Shown here: piece by piece, positions 10,533 through 38,654 of the stretch
Numbering within the stretch: the first letter of the stretch is position 1
How the letters are laid out: the number at the start of each line of letters is the position of its first letter
Source of the DNA: Erpobdella octoculata
Taxonomy: Eukaryota; Annelida; Clitellata; Hirudinida; Erpobdellidae
DNA: 64,000 nucleotides
Assembly: GCA_963978895.1 (NCBI GenBank)
Contig: OZ022238.1
Span: 47,759,044 to 47,823,043 of the forward strand
Direction of reading: 5' to 3'
The notes under the pieces: model-generated
What the model was told of the DNA's origin: nothing
The model's input: the letters and a program-made list of their open reading frames with translations, nothing else
The model's database searches: none
Program-made: the position numbers and the translations under genes

Positions 10533-11209
10533 GAGCTAATTAACGACAAATCTCTTCTTGTTGCCTTTCGTGTTACTTGGCAGTTTTTTCAAAAAATTCC
10601 TTATGTGGTTACATGAATTATAGTTTGAATCACTTTACATTATGTTAATCGGTCTATTGATTAATCAAGCGTGTTTTGATGATTATTTAAATAACTTAAA
10701 GAAATCGTAACGTAGTATCGAGACTTTTGCTTCAGCTGAAACTGTCCCAAACTGGTCTCGAAGCAGATTCGGAAAAAAAAAATTATTTGAACTTTATAAA
10801 TAAACTTTCAAACTGTTTAAAGTGTTTCTCTTAATCTGGAAAGTGTTTTTCTTTAATAAAACGTCGACCAGTTAAAAGCTGCGTTCTAAAATTCTAAACC
10901 TCGTTCTAACTACAAAATCACGAGTTTACGACAATCTAGTAGTGCCTGGTTGTAGTTTTAGTCGCAGAAAACAACCCAAACAGCAGAACAATGTTAGGCT
11001 ACCGTGCATGAGAGACAATCAAAAAAGCTGTAAATCATATCACGTTATGCTAGTAGTTTGGATCTTCACATTGACTGGCTGCAGCTCCTGTCTTATTAAT
11101 ATTAGTTTATATTGTTTTATTATGAGATAACAGTGGAAAGTTGTATATCATGTACTAGTTACAAATTAACTAAATGAGCTGGCTGGTTAAGGTATCAACC
11201 AGGATAAAC

Positions 11210-11212
<3 letters not shown>
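10533..11212. other. Intergenic or upstream intron, no feature
   Basis: AT-rich sequence. A 62-codon plus-strand frame at 10942-11130 has no splice or homology support. 5' exons of the minus-strand membrane-protein gene could be here but none was recognised. Confidence 0.5.
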
Positions 11213-12985
<1,773 letters not shown>

Positions 12986-14456
12986 TATATATATAAAAGA
13001 ACATGTCCTGACTGACTGACTGACTGACTGACTGACTGACTGACTGACAGATGACTGACTGATAATCAACGCCGAGCTCAAACGCCTCATCCTAAGAACG
13101 TGAAATTTGGAACTTATATTACTTTTATAGCGTAAACATCCGCTAAGAAAGGATTTTTGAAAATTTTGCTCCTGAGGGGAAAAAACTGAAAAACAAACTT
13201 TTCTCGAAAACCAAAAATGAGGAGATTTTGAAATTTGGTATATAGATTCTTTTTGAAAAATAAAAAGATACGTGTTTCACCATTTTTTAAAAATTCGGTT
13301 TCCCGGACCTCAAATGTGGGTTGGAAAATTGGGTTATTTGGTTTTTAAAGTAGCTTCTACTCAAAAATTGTTAATGCTACAGGAGTAAAAATTAGTATTT
13401 AGTTTCTACTCCAAAAATAATGAAATACGTGTTTTAGCATTTTTTGAAAATTTTGTTTCCAGGACTTCAAATGTGGGGTGGAAAATAGGGCTAATTGTCT
13501 TTTATAGTAACATCTACTCAAAAACAGTAAATACCACAGATGTAAAAATTATTATTTAGTTTCTTTTCTAAAAATAAAGATATACGTGTTTTACCATTTT
13601 TTTTAAATTTGGTTTCAAGGACCTCAAATGTGTGGTGGAAAATAAGGTTATTTGGTTTTTAATGTAACTGCTACTCGAAAACTGTATATGCTACAGGAGT
13701 AAAAATTAGTATTAAGTTTCTACTCCAGAATTAATAATATACGTGTTTTACCAGTTTTTGAAAATTTGGTTTCCAGGACTTCAAATATGGGGTGGAAAAT
13801 AGGGTTACTTGGTTTTTAAAGTAACTGCTACTCAAAAACTGTAAATGCTACAAAAGTAAAATTAATATTTAGTTTCTACTCTTAAAATAATGATATACGT
13901 GTTTCACCATGTTTTGAAAATTTGGTTTCCAGGACCTCAAATGTGAAGTGGAAAACGGTTATTTGATTTTAAAATAACTGCTACTCAAAAACTGTAAGTG
14001 CTACAGATGTGAAAATTGGTATTTTGAGGTTTTGTGCCGGTTGAAAGTAAATGAGTTTAGTTTATCACCGGACGGACGGGCCAAGCCGTTATTTTATGGT
14101 CTTCATAGGCCCTGCCCAAACCTTAAATCAAGGTGGGACGGGCCGAAATGTTTAACCAAGTATATAGACATTTTAGTGATTTTAGGGTGTTCAGACGGGC
14201 CGGGCTAAACCTGAAGTCAAAGTGGGACGGGCCGAAGTTTTTCATCAAGTATATAGAACTTCTAGGCCTGTAAAAACGGGCCGGGCCCTAATTAGACGGG
14301 TCGTGCCGTGCCAGGAATTTCGGTTTATTAAACAGGCTGGGCCAAGTTGTCGACGGGTGGAGCCGAGACCTAAAAATTGATCTACTATGTATGCATGGTT
14401 CAAATTCTCTAACTTCATGCGAGCGAAGCCGCTACGGGCCGCTACGGGCACTGCTA
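12986..14456 (+). mobile_element. Non-autonomous Helitron-like element, copy 2 (head-to-tail)
   Basis: Begins at the base after the CTAG of copy 1 with TATATATATAAAAGAACATG and ends with GCACTGCTAG followed by T and a TA array. Internal order is as in copy 1, with small indels, a variable GACT count and a duplicated GCCGCTACGG near the end. The leading TC of copy 1 is replaced by the AG of copy 1's CTAG. Confidence 0.68.

Positions 14457-14527
<71 letters not shown>
14457..14527. repeat. (TA)n microsatellite
   Basis: Pure TA array directly after the CTAG of Helitron copy 2; with 11213-11527 it suggests insertion into a TA microsatellite. Confidence 0.95.
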
Positions 14528-14530
<3 letters not shown>

Positions 14531-15897
14531 GAACACATACCTAAATGTAACCTAGCTGGGGTTTCCTTTCCAGCAGATATGATAGGCTGTTTAGCACTTC
14601 TATTAATATTTTCTTTATTTTGGATACTTAGCGTACCTTTATAGGTCAGAGATAAGAATGTATATTTTTAAATCAGAAAATCTTGATAAACATAACGTCG
14701 TATCATAAATAATATTGACAATACGCAGTGGCGTACCTAAAAGGTTTGGCACCTGGGGACATCCGGGAGATGGTACTAAAATGGCGCCCGTTTTTTTTTC
14801 TGGAAATGTTGTCGATAACCAGGAAAGAGTAGTTGTAGGTTATTTTCATACAAAATTGATATTTTTTAAATTCTTATTTAAAATTTTAGCATTCGGAGAC
14901 ACCTGTTCTACTGCCCCTTTATTGTGTAATGTACATTCCCCGAATTAAAGCCATTTTTTTCTACTAACCTACGTTACACAGGCGCATTACAGCAAAGCTA
15001 AAATACGTCAATAAGAAAGAGAGAGACGTTTTATAACTTCAGAATGTAACAATTTGTTGACTTTTTTTTAGCAGAAGTTGAAAAACGGGTCAGAAACAAA
15101 ATTAGGTTTTTGCAGCAGGATCAGAAAATTTCAAGATTTTATTTTCTTCTCGTAGAACAATCAACAAATAAATTTTCTATTATTATGCGATTTTTTAAAA
15201 ATAAAAAAAAACTCGACATTGTGCTCACACATAATAAAGTTAAATATCAAACACAGTCCCAGCAACAAAACATCATTACTGCCATCTTGGCATCTGACCA
15301 AGAGTAAGCAAGTAAGCAGGACAAAGCCAAACCGACTTGTAACCGTCAACACTTCTTGCAATGTACTTTTGCACATTATTTAAAAAAAGATCAATCATGA
15401 TGATAACAATGCAAATGAAAAGCCTAACAATTTACTGCAGTGTATAATTTTAACAAATACCATCTTAAAAAAAAAACAAAAATAAACCATAAAAACAATA
15501 TGCGATTTTCACTTTCCACATACAAACAAACGTGTCCAATCTTGACGAGATAAGGTTAAAGATTCGAATTGAGGATCAGTTAATATAATCACTAACAAAA
15601 AAGCCACCCATGAAATAATAACAAATATAATCACTGACATATGCTCACACTGGGATGAAGAAAAAAGAAGATAGAATAACTTTAAACATGTTTATAAAGA
15701 CTATTTTTTTTTTAAATTAAACTTAAAAAATCATATAAATGAATCAAACAAAAACAACGACAGCCCATTCCCACCATAAGATCATCAGCACCCCATAACA
15801 GACTCTTAAAACCCCAGGAGGCAGAGAGGTACCAGCAGACATGAGACTGATGCACTTTCAAATTTTACTGAACTTCCCAAATTCAACACGGACATCT
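14528..15897. other. Intergenic, no gene seen
   Basis: Downstream of the minus-strand L2HGDH gene. 14728-14945 begins CAGTGGCGTACCTA and contains CACCTGGGGACATCCGG, a decayed repeat of unknown class. The rest is AT-rich, probably including the L2HGDH 3' UTR; no convincing poly(A) hexamer close to the stop. Confidence 0.5.
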
Positions 15898-18800
15898 CTA
15901 CAACTTGAAGGTTTCCTTAGCCTTGTCGGCGACGATTTTGGCAATGGCCAGAGACGAGGTGGCAGCAGGCGAGGGAGCATTTCTGACGTGAAGCATTCTA
16001 GTCCCGATGCTGCCAGTTCCGCTGTCGAAGACAAAGTCGTCAACCAGTTTTCCCGATGTGTCCAGTGCCTGTGCCCTGACACCTGCTGGACCCCTGAATA
16101 GAAATCGGTAGTATATTATGGTTACAATTTAGAAAATATTATGCAATAGAAGGATAAGTGGAATCCAATGTATTAACTAGAAGCCCCCACGCAGAGCATC
16201 TGCTGATACGCACGACGTACTTTAGCTTTAGCAAAGCGTATTACGTATCTAATAAGGTTCTCGTTCTCTCAAAACGCACTTAATAAAATTCATATTTAGC
16301 ATAATCTGAAAAAAGTAGAATTAAATGTACTAATATGCCAACACACATTTTAAACAGCATTTTTTAACCTAAAATTTTGTTTTTTTAATTTAAAAAATTA
16401 AGAGCAACAAAAATCCACCTCATGACATCTTCCGTCCTCAGGGAAGGCACAAACTTTTGCAGGACTCGAACCTGAGCAGCCGTGTTGATACCCCGGTACA
16501 ACTCTCCGAAGGCGTATCCGAGATTGGAAAAGACTAGCTTTCTCAGACCCCTGATCGCATAAAAAAAAGAATACATATCACAAAAAAATTTAATTAATAG
16601 ATAATTTAATTTATTTATACAATAATTTAATTTATTAATTCAATAAGTTAATTTATTTATTCAATAAGTTGATTATTTTATTCAATAAATTAATTATTTT
16701 ATTATATAATTTTATTTATTTATTTAGTGACTCAATTTATTAAATTACTTGATTAAATATAATTATTGACTATTTAATTAATCAAATAATAACATAAAAA
16801 AATATCTCGAATGCTCACGAAAACATGATGGCGTCGGCAAACTCCGAAGGACTGAACTGAAGCAGCTTGTACCCCTCCCTCCGGAATGCAAGAACGGCAT
16901 TCGGACCAAGCCACACATCCCCGTTGATTCGTGGGGTAAAGTGGACACCCAGGAAAGGAAACTTTGGGTCAGGAACCTAACAAGAAAAATAATTTGTAGA
17001 TTTATTTTTTTGTCTATCATTACTTGCCGTCTACATTTTAATCTTTCCATTAATTAGTTCACTATTTTAATATTTCCATAAATCAATTTACCATTTTAAT
17101 CTTTCCACAAATCAATTTACCATTTTAATCTTTCATGAATTAATTAACCATTTTAATCTTTCCTTTAATTAATTCACTATTTTAATCTTTCCAGAAATCA
17201 ATTTACCATCTTAATCTTTCCACAAATCAATTTACCATTTTAATCTTTCATAAATTAATTTATCATTTTAATCTTTCCTTTAATTAATTCACCATTTTAA
17301 TCTTTCCTTTAATTAATTCACCATTTTAATCTTTCCATAAATTAATTCACAATTTTCTGAATTCCTACAACAATAATCTCCGCACTGCATCCGATACCCA
17401 CCGGGTAAATGTTGCCCCGAACAAGGTTCTTTTTTTCCGGCTTGAGAAGAAGATACTCCCCCCTGAAGGGAACGATTTTCGGGAGCGGGTCGCAGCCGGA
17501 CTTCTGTGCGAGCTTGTCCGCATAGAGTCCGCCGCAGCCTATGACATATTTTGCCTTGAGGTAGCTGCCATGACCGGTTGTGCTCTGTAAAAAAAATATA
17601 ATTTGAACGTTCATCAAATAAGCTTTTAAGAAACTTTTTGATGAAAGCAGGTAAAACATTTTCATAACACAAACAAGGCCTTGTTTAAATTGAAGTAAAT
17701 GATACTTAGTACTTACAGAGCCTTTTCCTTTGACAAGAACTGGATAATCTGGCGAGTCGGGTGACTCACTGAACTCGGTAACCTCAAAATTCAGTCTTAT
17801 TTCGCCACCCTTCTTTACGAAATTCTTTCCGTAGACTGTAGTCACGAAACCCCAATCCACGATGCCCGTGTGCGGAGAGTGGAGGGCTTTTAGACCCTGT
17901 CAGAGAAAATGTTAATATCAATAAAAATAACTATATTTAAAAATTCAGTACGTTGCTTTCTTGGTCCTTATGTCGCAGTACAATTACAAGAGGTTAAACA
18001 TATTAGCGGGAAACTACATTAAAAGCGTTCATAACAGTATCAGCCAATACCGGGAAAACTCAATCGGTTGAAATTAAATCCGTTCACGGCGCAGATGGCC
18101 GACATTCGAAACACCCGAAAGACAATTGAAAACACTCACGACACAATTAGGCTCAATCTCTCTGATCTCGTCAGGTCCCACGACTTTGAGGTCGGGGACG
18201 TCGTTTTTGATGCCTCGATCGTGGAGGACGTCCAATCGTTGGACTTGCTCGGGATTCACGGCAACAATAAGCTAGTCGATGAAAAAAATTATAATGATAT
18301 CAATATAATTCAAGATATCAACAAACATCACAAAAATCGATATAGTAAAAAATAAAAATTATATTTAAAACATATAGAGTCAAGCTAATTTTTGCATCCG
18401 CTTCTTTAGAACTCAAATCTTTCCAGATTAATCACTCATTAGCACGATTGTAACACAGTTATTATATTTTAGCATGAAATACACCAATTTCATGTTCCAA
18501 ACTTATTCCATCAACCTTCTTTGCTTCAAATCCACAAAAATACAAAAATGTTTTCGCTCCAAACATAAACGACACAGCATACAAGTTAACATCATCGTCA
18601 TCACTGCGACGATGAAATTCCAAACGAATCCATCCGCTGACCTTTCCGCACTTCCTGTAAGGTATGTTATTTTCATCCAGGTACTTGTACGACAGTCGCA
18701 GGCCTTCCACGCACAGCCTCGCCTTGAGGGAGCCGGGAGTGTAGTAAATTCCAGCGTGTATCACTCCGGAGTTGTGTCCGCTCTGATGTGCAGCTGAAGG

Positions 18801-20381
18801 AAGTTGATGAGGTAAAAATGAAACTTAAATTTGTAATCAATTATAAAACAAATGATAATTATTGTATTTAATTTATAAAACTGAATAATGTGAATTGAGG
18901 CGCTGGTGGCAGAGCGGTAGAGCGCTCGCCTGTTGATCGTTAGGTCGGCAGTTCAAGCCTCACCTGCGTCACCAGCGTAACTCCCTTAGGCAAGGAGTTC
19001 ACTCGCATTGCTTTCTCATGTCTATGAAAATAGCGTGTTCTTCGAAGTTTCCGATCCAAAGGAACCTTCGTAAGCGCCTCTGACTTATCTGGCGCTATAT
19101 AAATTCATCATTATTATTATTATTATAAATATTTGTTTATTTTAAAACAAGTAGTCGTATGTCACTTTTAAAGTTGAAATAACTAGAAATACAGAACAAC
19201 TACACAATAAGCCTGTCATTCTTTTGAATTCCTTCTTGCAAGATTGATTGATTGATTGATTACAAGTTCATCAGTTCATCAGAAAAAAAAAAATTACAGA
19301 AATATCCAAAATTAAAAAACAAACAAACAAATAAACTACAAAAAATAATTTATTAAATTGATAAAAATTAATAAATCAAACTCAACTGACCAACTTCCCC
19401 TTCTTTATCCAGAACGATGTACTTGAGGCTCGGGTGTCTATTGATGAGCTCTTGGGCCGTTGCCATGCCAACAATGCCCGCCCCCACGATGATGACATCA
19501 TATTTCGGCACTCTGTCATTGGTGGATGTTACAAATTAAATTTATAGTCACATTCAAGAGTTTTGAAACTATATATATGCACATCAAAATATTCTAAAAC
19601 ACTGTAATATATTAATTTTTACTGTAAAGCTATAATGCTCTAATTTCTAGCTTTTTTCTGTGACAATAAAATTTATTCAAATGTGTTTTCCTAATGCAAC
19701 AAAAATTGAAAATTTATAAAAATTTCATTTATTTGTCACTAATTACTTATTCACCTTCTTGACTTTGTGATGATGGATTTGTTACATGCAAGAATTGTAC
19801 AAACTTTGTTAGTTTTTATGCCTAGGTCCATCCCTTCTCAAATTTCCACACTCATTTACTACAATTATCATCTCTCTACTTAATTCCAATAACAAGCCAT
19901 TTGAAAAGCGGATTTACATAATTTGATCTGTTATGAGAAGATAAAGACAAGGTTTAGCTTTTTATTAATCAAACCCGACCAGCAATATTTACAACTAATC
20001 ATTATCTTGGCCCTAACCTAATAATTCTAATAGTCCATTTCCTTCATGAAATAAAACTGTGCGGCATAAGCCTATATTATACAAAAAAGTTAGGCGAGAA
20101 AAATGATAAGCACTACTAGTAGTATTACTAGTTAGTAGAATTATGGAATGACAGTAAGCAGCTAGTCTAGTAAGTCTAGTACCATTGATCATTGATTCTA
20201 CTAACTCTGCCTTGTGAAAGAAGCGAATCTGATGTTGATTAACTGTTTTCTGTTTCGGCGTCAACAGCGACTCATTTGGTGTTGCTGTTGCTGCCAAGCC
20301 AAACAGCATTTTACTTGTACTTGTACTGCTGGCACTAACAGCATTATCAAGCCTAGACGTTCTTAGCACACAACGAAACAT
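15898..20381 (-). CDS. L2HGDH: L-2-hydroxyglutarate dehydrogenase, mitochondrial (9 exons)
   Basis: FAD enzyme oxidising L-2-hydroxyglutarate to 2-oxoglutarate at the mitochondrial inner membrane, a metabolite-repair step. Exons (minus): 20381-20206, 19512-19391, 18793-18642, 18271-18140, 17896-17717, 17584-17402, 16976-16819, 16550-16419, 16093-15898. They total 1431 nt, i.e. 476 residues plus TAG, close to the human length (463). Exon 1 gives an Arg/Ser-rich N-terminus suited to mitochondrial import; its donor (GTTAGT at 20205) is my least certain border. Exon 2 carries the dinucleotide motif [14 protein letters not shown]. Later exons carry [57 protein letters not shown] and the C-terminal [20 protein letters not shown]. 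All expected family blocks are present in order with no stops or frameshifts. Other borders are GT-AG and phase-consistent. Confidence 0.95.
16590..16790. repeat. TTAATTTATT-type tandem repeat in L2HGDH intron
   Basis: Imperfect ~25-bp AT-only units (TTTATTTATTCAATAAGTTAA) in the intron between exons 7 and 8. Confidence 0.65.
17036..17345. repeat. ~31-bp tandem repeat in L2HGDH intron
   Basis: About ten units with CCATTTTAATCTTTCC followed by ATAAATTAATT variants, in the intron between exons 6 and 7. One unit (near 17345) comes within ~60 bp of the exon 6 donor. Confidence 0.85.
18899..19130 (+). mobile_element. tRNA-derived SINE in L2HGDH intron 2
   Basis: Head has a tRNA-like A box (GGTGGCAGAGCGGTAGAGC) and B box (GGTCGGCAGTTCAAGCC) spaced as in tRNA. 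A ~130-bp body follows, then the tail GGCGCTATATAAATTCATCA and (TTA)n, a 3' end type shared by many animal SINEs that use LINE machinery. It runs opposite to the host gene. Confidence 0.8.
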
Positions 20382-21386
20382 CTTCAGAAACTGTTTAAAA
20401 AACGTGAATTTTTAGAAATAAATATGTCTAGATAAATCTTTACAGGAAGAAGCTTCAAGAACGCACGCCGTAGACGAGCCTTGAACTCTGTTTACAGATC
20501 CCTTCGGATTAAAGGGCCAAGGTCAGCTTCAGGAGGTAAAACGCGTTTTTTAAAGCAGACTGTATACGAAAATTCAAATCTAGAAATAATCTGATGACTA
20601 TCATATTTTAAAGCGTAAGTTATTGTGATGTTTGAAATTCTAAAAATTTAAAAATTACTGCGTCAATTTCATACTAAAAATAATAGCTTTTTGTCTGCAC
20701 TTGGGCCTAGGGAAAATAATTAACACGGGCCCCACAGGCTCCATACAAAAACCTCTTAAAACTTTTTCCCTCGAATTCTCAACAAAATAGCTGATGACCG
20801 GGGGGTAGGGAGCTATGGTAGGGAGGATGTTGACATAAAAAAATTTCATTTTTCTCGAAAGACCAGCTTTTTCCTCCTAATTTTTTCTGAATTTCCGTAG
20901 ACCCGGGCCCTCCAAAAAGTTTAAAAATTATGAGCCCGGTAATAATCCCCGTCTGAGCCCGTCTCTCCTCCACTTTCTCTGCATGGTATTAGGTTATGAA
21001 CTGATGAAACTATAACAACATAGCTTAACCATTGTATACCTATGTCTCTGGTTTTAGAAAGTTTTAAATAAGTAAAAATCCAAAACAAAAGCTACACAAT
21101 TTATTTGAATTGATCGGAAATATCAATACTTAACTATACTTATAAAAAATATTGATAGGACCAGAACCATTTTCACCAGACTGAATTGAATTCACTCACA
21201 AAATAAACCAACGAAAACAAGAAACGATTGTAAATCATTGCATAAATAATAGTCACAATCACCCTACTGACATTGTATTATTACTATTATTATTATTATA
21301 TTTTCTGTTAATCACTTTCTTGGCAGACAAACGCCAAGACACGCTTCATTAACTTCTTTTGAGATATTTTTAACAATTCGGAATTT
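20382..21386. other. Intergenic between L2HGDH start and guanylate cyclase end
   Basis: Should hold the L2HGDH promoter (upstream of 20381 on the minus strand); no TATA or initiator motif could be supported. 20690-20960 is a decayed repeat with CTGATGACCGGGG and GACCCGGGCCCTCC. Otherwise nothing recognised. Confidence 0.5.
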
Positions 21387-35077
<13,691 letters not shown>

Positions 35078-35496
35078 CTGGAATTTGAAACAAAGTTACA
35101 ATCAAAAATATATTTGAAATTTTTTTCATATTGCCTCGGGGCTGCTGAAATTAGTTCATAAGACCTGTTTTTTTTAGACTGAATTATCAGTATGTAGGAA
35201 ATGTATTGTAACATATGCTCATATAATTTCCTATTATCGAAAATCATAAAAATAATTAGCAAAAAACAGAATAAAGAAAAGTTTTCATTTTATTATTACT
35301 TCAAATAAATTATAACACGAACCATTCTAAAAAACGAAAATACGGCTGTCATTATCATAACATTGGTGTCTGAAGAGGGATCTGAATGAAATGGTTTTAA
35401 AAGTACTGGAAGAACTTTCCGCTATTGAGTTGATGCGGGAACTAAGAAAACGGAGACTGAACAGTAAAGGAAGACAATGTGTTTTCTTTAATGTAT

Positions 35497-35552
35497 GTGA
35501 TGTAATGTAATGTAATGTAATGTAATGTAATGTAATGTAATGTAATGTAATG
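35497..35552. repeat. (TGTAA)n pentanucleotide microsatellite
   Basis: About eleven TGTAA units. Confidence 0.95.
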
Positions 35553-36581
35553 TAAGTTTACATGGCGTTTCCGGACAGCAAAAGCTTTACTGAAAACAGT
35601 TTTCAGAAAATATACACATAAGGTCACATTCAAATAAGTAAAATGACGTTTGATTCAAGAAATACTTCAGAGTTTTTTATAACGAATAACCGTCATTGTT
35701 TTTCTGGAAAAGAAACTTCTTCAGACGGTGGGACTCCAGAAGGAGTTACGTGGTCTTGTTAAGGGAAAAGACAGAGAGACACTGCGCAGATGACCAATCC
35801 ACGAAAGTCTTATAAGACAACGCACAGTAATGCACATGATAACACAATATGATATAATAGAAACGGCTACCCAAACAAACGAGCAAACCAAAGAAAAGAC
35901 AGAAATCAGGCCACACACCAACAACCACCAAATTTTTATTTCTTACAATAAATTCTAGAAACTCAAAACAATAGGAGAACTACATGAAAATAATACAGTT
36001 CAATTCAATGCAGTATAACAATATTTAATGTGGCGTCAGTCAATTAGATTTATAGGCCAGAAAAAGGTGTGTCTTGAGAGCTTTTTTAAATGTTCGATTT
36101 AAGCTGCAGTTGTGAACTTTGTTGGAAGGCCGTTCCAGTGTTTTAGACCAACAACCACGAAACTTCCGCCTCCAGCGTTTTTTTAGAGGAGTTGCAGGAA
36201 TGAGGAGAGAAGATGGAGATGATGATAGTTTATAAGTTTAATAATTTTTTGTAATTTCAAAAACAATGACAACGAAGAAATATCAGAGAGGCAGCCATAT
36301 GTGGTCAGTGCCATGTTATGGCTGTCAGTCAATGATTTAAAAAATAAAATAATTTTTTACAGAACTTTGAAAGCAGAAACTCATTAGTGCAGTTCAGACG
36401 CTCTCGCAACTTATAATCTTGATTATTGTTTCAAAATACGGAAATAAATAAAATATGAGACCCATACAAACGCCCACAATAGCTCAAAATAACAAAGTAT
36501 TTTCTGCAACATTGTCTTGTTCCTTCTTCCATTATCCAGGATTGAGATTAACGCGCATTAAGCAAGGTGGCAACTCAGCCT

Positions 36582-36745
36582 CGCTAAATGCAAGCCAGTC
36601 TCAAGCCTAGATAAAGGAGGAGGGACAGTTAAAAAGATCAAACTTTGATCCACGACAGGAAGTACTTATGTGCTTCCTACATGCAGCCAATTCAGTTTTA
36701 AAACACCTCGAGTAAATGACTATAAACTATTATATAAAAAATAAG
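36582..36745 (+). mobile_element. SINE-like repeat S1, plus orientation
   Basis: Contains GCAAGCCAGTCTCAAGCCT, GGATCAAAGTTTGATC-type inverted word (here GATCAAACTTTGATCC), GGAAGTACTTATGTGCTTCC and CTATAAACTATTATATAAAA. Target duplication not resolved. Confidence 0.7.
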
Positions 36746-37269
36746 CAAGCTGGAACGGGTCGCTTAGGGTGCTTACCCGTTTTTCATTCGGTTAATTGAG
36801 TGTCAGTAGCTAAGTACGTAGAAGAAATTAACTGTGGAAATAATTTCGTAGTTTTATTCTACCGAGACTCATCTTAATGGCTTTCATGTGGTGATTTTTT
36901 ATCTTTATTCGAATTAATTTTTTAAAATAATTATGAAAAATTAGATGAATTCAAATATAATATATGCGCTTAAAATGAATTTAACTTCTTTTTTTCAAAT
37001 TCATATAAAGTTAGTTATTTTTAGCAATCTGTCACTTAAGCGTGCCAGAAGTTTTTATTTGTTTACAATTTTCAGAAAAAATGGCGCTTGAAAAAGATTT
37101 TAATAGGCAAAGATAATTTAAAAAAGAGGAACAAAATAATATAAAACAAACAAACTAAATATAAAAAAACGAATTTATGAATTCGTATTTTATGGTCATT
37201 TTATGCCAGGTCACGATTACAAGGAGGATTATAAAGTCATGAATTGTCGCTCGTTCAAATCCTAAATAT

Positions 37270-37427
37270 CACATCATCTTCATCATCGTCGCCGTCGTCA
37301 TCATCATCATCATCGTAATCTTCGTCATCGTCATCATCATTATCATCATCATCGTCATCTTCGTCATCGTCATCATCATCCTCATCATCATCATCATCAG
37401 CATCATCATCATCAGCATCATCATCAC

Positions 37428-37494
<67 letters not shown>

Positions 37495-37528
37495 GTCATC
37501 GTCATCGTCATCGTCATAGTTATCGTCA

Positions 37529-37563
<35 letters not shown>

Positions 37564-37591
37564 ATCATAATCATCATCATCATCATCATCA

Positions 37592-37680
<89 letters not shown>

Positions 37681-37768
37681 TTCATCGTCATCATCATCAT
37701 CATCATCATCTTCATCATCATCATCATCATCATCATCACCATCATCATCTTAATCGTCGTCGTCATCA
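37270..37768. repeat. (TCA/TCG)n microsatellite, ~500 bp
   Basis: Blocks of CATCAT alternate with blocks of CATCGT hexamers, as at 23042-23182. Confidence 0.95.
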
Positions 37769-38010
37769 TTATCACACTAATATGACGTCAAAAAATATGG
37801 TCCAGGGACATCAATGATACTGGCTGTCACCTGAAGTTATCAATTAACTAATGTTCACGAGCGTACGTTCATGAGTGCTAACGTTCTTTCATGTCCGGGT
37901 GTTTATATGTCTGTCTATGAATGTTTGTGTGTGTGTGTGTTCTTGTACTCTTACAGGTATGCTTATGTGTGCCTTCTGTCTGTGCGTGTCTTTATATGAT
38001 TGTGTTAGTG

Positions 38011-38183
38011 TGTAAGATGAAGATAATTCATCTTACGTATTTTCATAGTATTTGTTTATTTTATTTTATTATGTGTGCATTTTATTATGATTGGAAACAA
38101 TAGGTCATATATATATATATATATGTTTTTATATATATATGTATATATATATGTATGTCTGTTTATTATTTTTTTATCTAAAA

Positions 38184-38225
<42 letters not shown>

Positions 38226-38557
38226 TTTTCCGGATTTTTACTGGTAAGATTGTAAATATTATTTTGTGTATGAATTTTGAGAATCTAGACAGTGTGTTAT
38301 AAAGTTGAGTGTTCGAGAAGAAAAATAAAAGTTTAAAGAGACGTGCTGCAGAGAGAAATTGGAATTTACAAAAGATTTGTTAGAACCGTGCGAAATTCTA
38401 CAAAGTGAGAGAATTCAGTTTTATTTGAGTCCAGTTAAAAGATTTATTTTTCAAGGGAGAATAATTAAGTTAAAATAAATTCGAGAAATATTGTGATATA
38501 AATAACTTCGACTTTAACGTTACGAATCGCTAGAAAGCATATTCCTCTACGTTTACA
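38011..38557 (+). repeat. 5' LTR (547 bp)
   Basis: TGTAAGATGAAG...CTACGTTTACA. Direct repeat with 40499-41051. Contains two TA/TATG microsatellite tracts. The last ~100 bp match the LTR end of the element at 129-5643. Confidence 0.95.
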
Positions 38558-38558
38558 T

Positions 38559-38573
38559 TGGTGACCTCGACGT
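38559..38573 (+). other. tRNA primer-binding site
   Basis: TGGTGACCTCGACGT one base after the 5' LTR; one difference from the site at 5026-5040. Confidence 0.75.
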
Positions 38574-38654
38574 ATTTACGCATTTTCATACGTAAATATA
38601 TTTTTCTGAAGTTATTTGATCACAAGTGACCGAATTTTTTTTGATTTGGTAAAG

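Larger units (their letters stand above)
35080..38010. other. No gene seen; repeats and upstream sequence of the cyclase gene
   Basis: Should contain the remaining 5' exons, or be a large 5' intron, of the guanylate cyclase; none was recognised. Contents: a TGTAA pentamer array (35497-35552), a decayed repeat at ~35940-36420 with GGAAGGCCGTTCCAGTG, an S1 copy (36582-36745) and a long TCA/TCG array (37270-37768). Confidence 0.5.

Noticed and set aside
10942..11130. 62-codon plus-strand frame with hydrophobic end
   Set aside because: No splice, poly(A) or homology support; short frames of this size are expected by chance.
17313..17672. Second minus-strand frame over L2HGDH exon 6
   Set aside because: Out of frame with the dehydrogenase; the homologous frame is 17584-17402.
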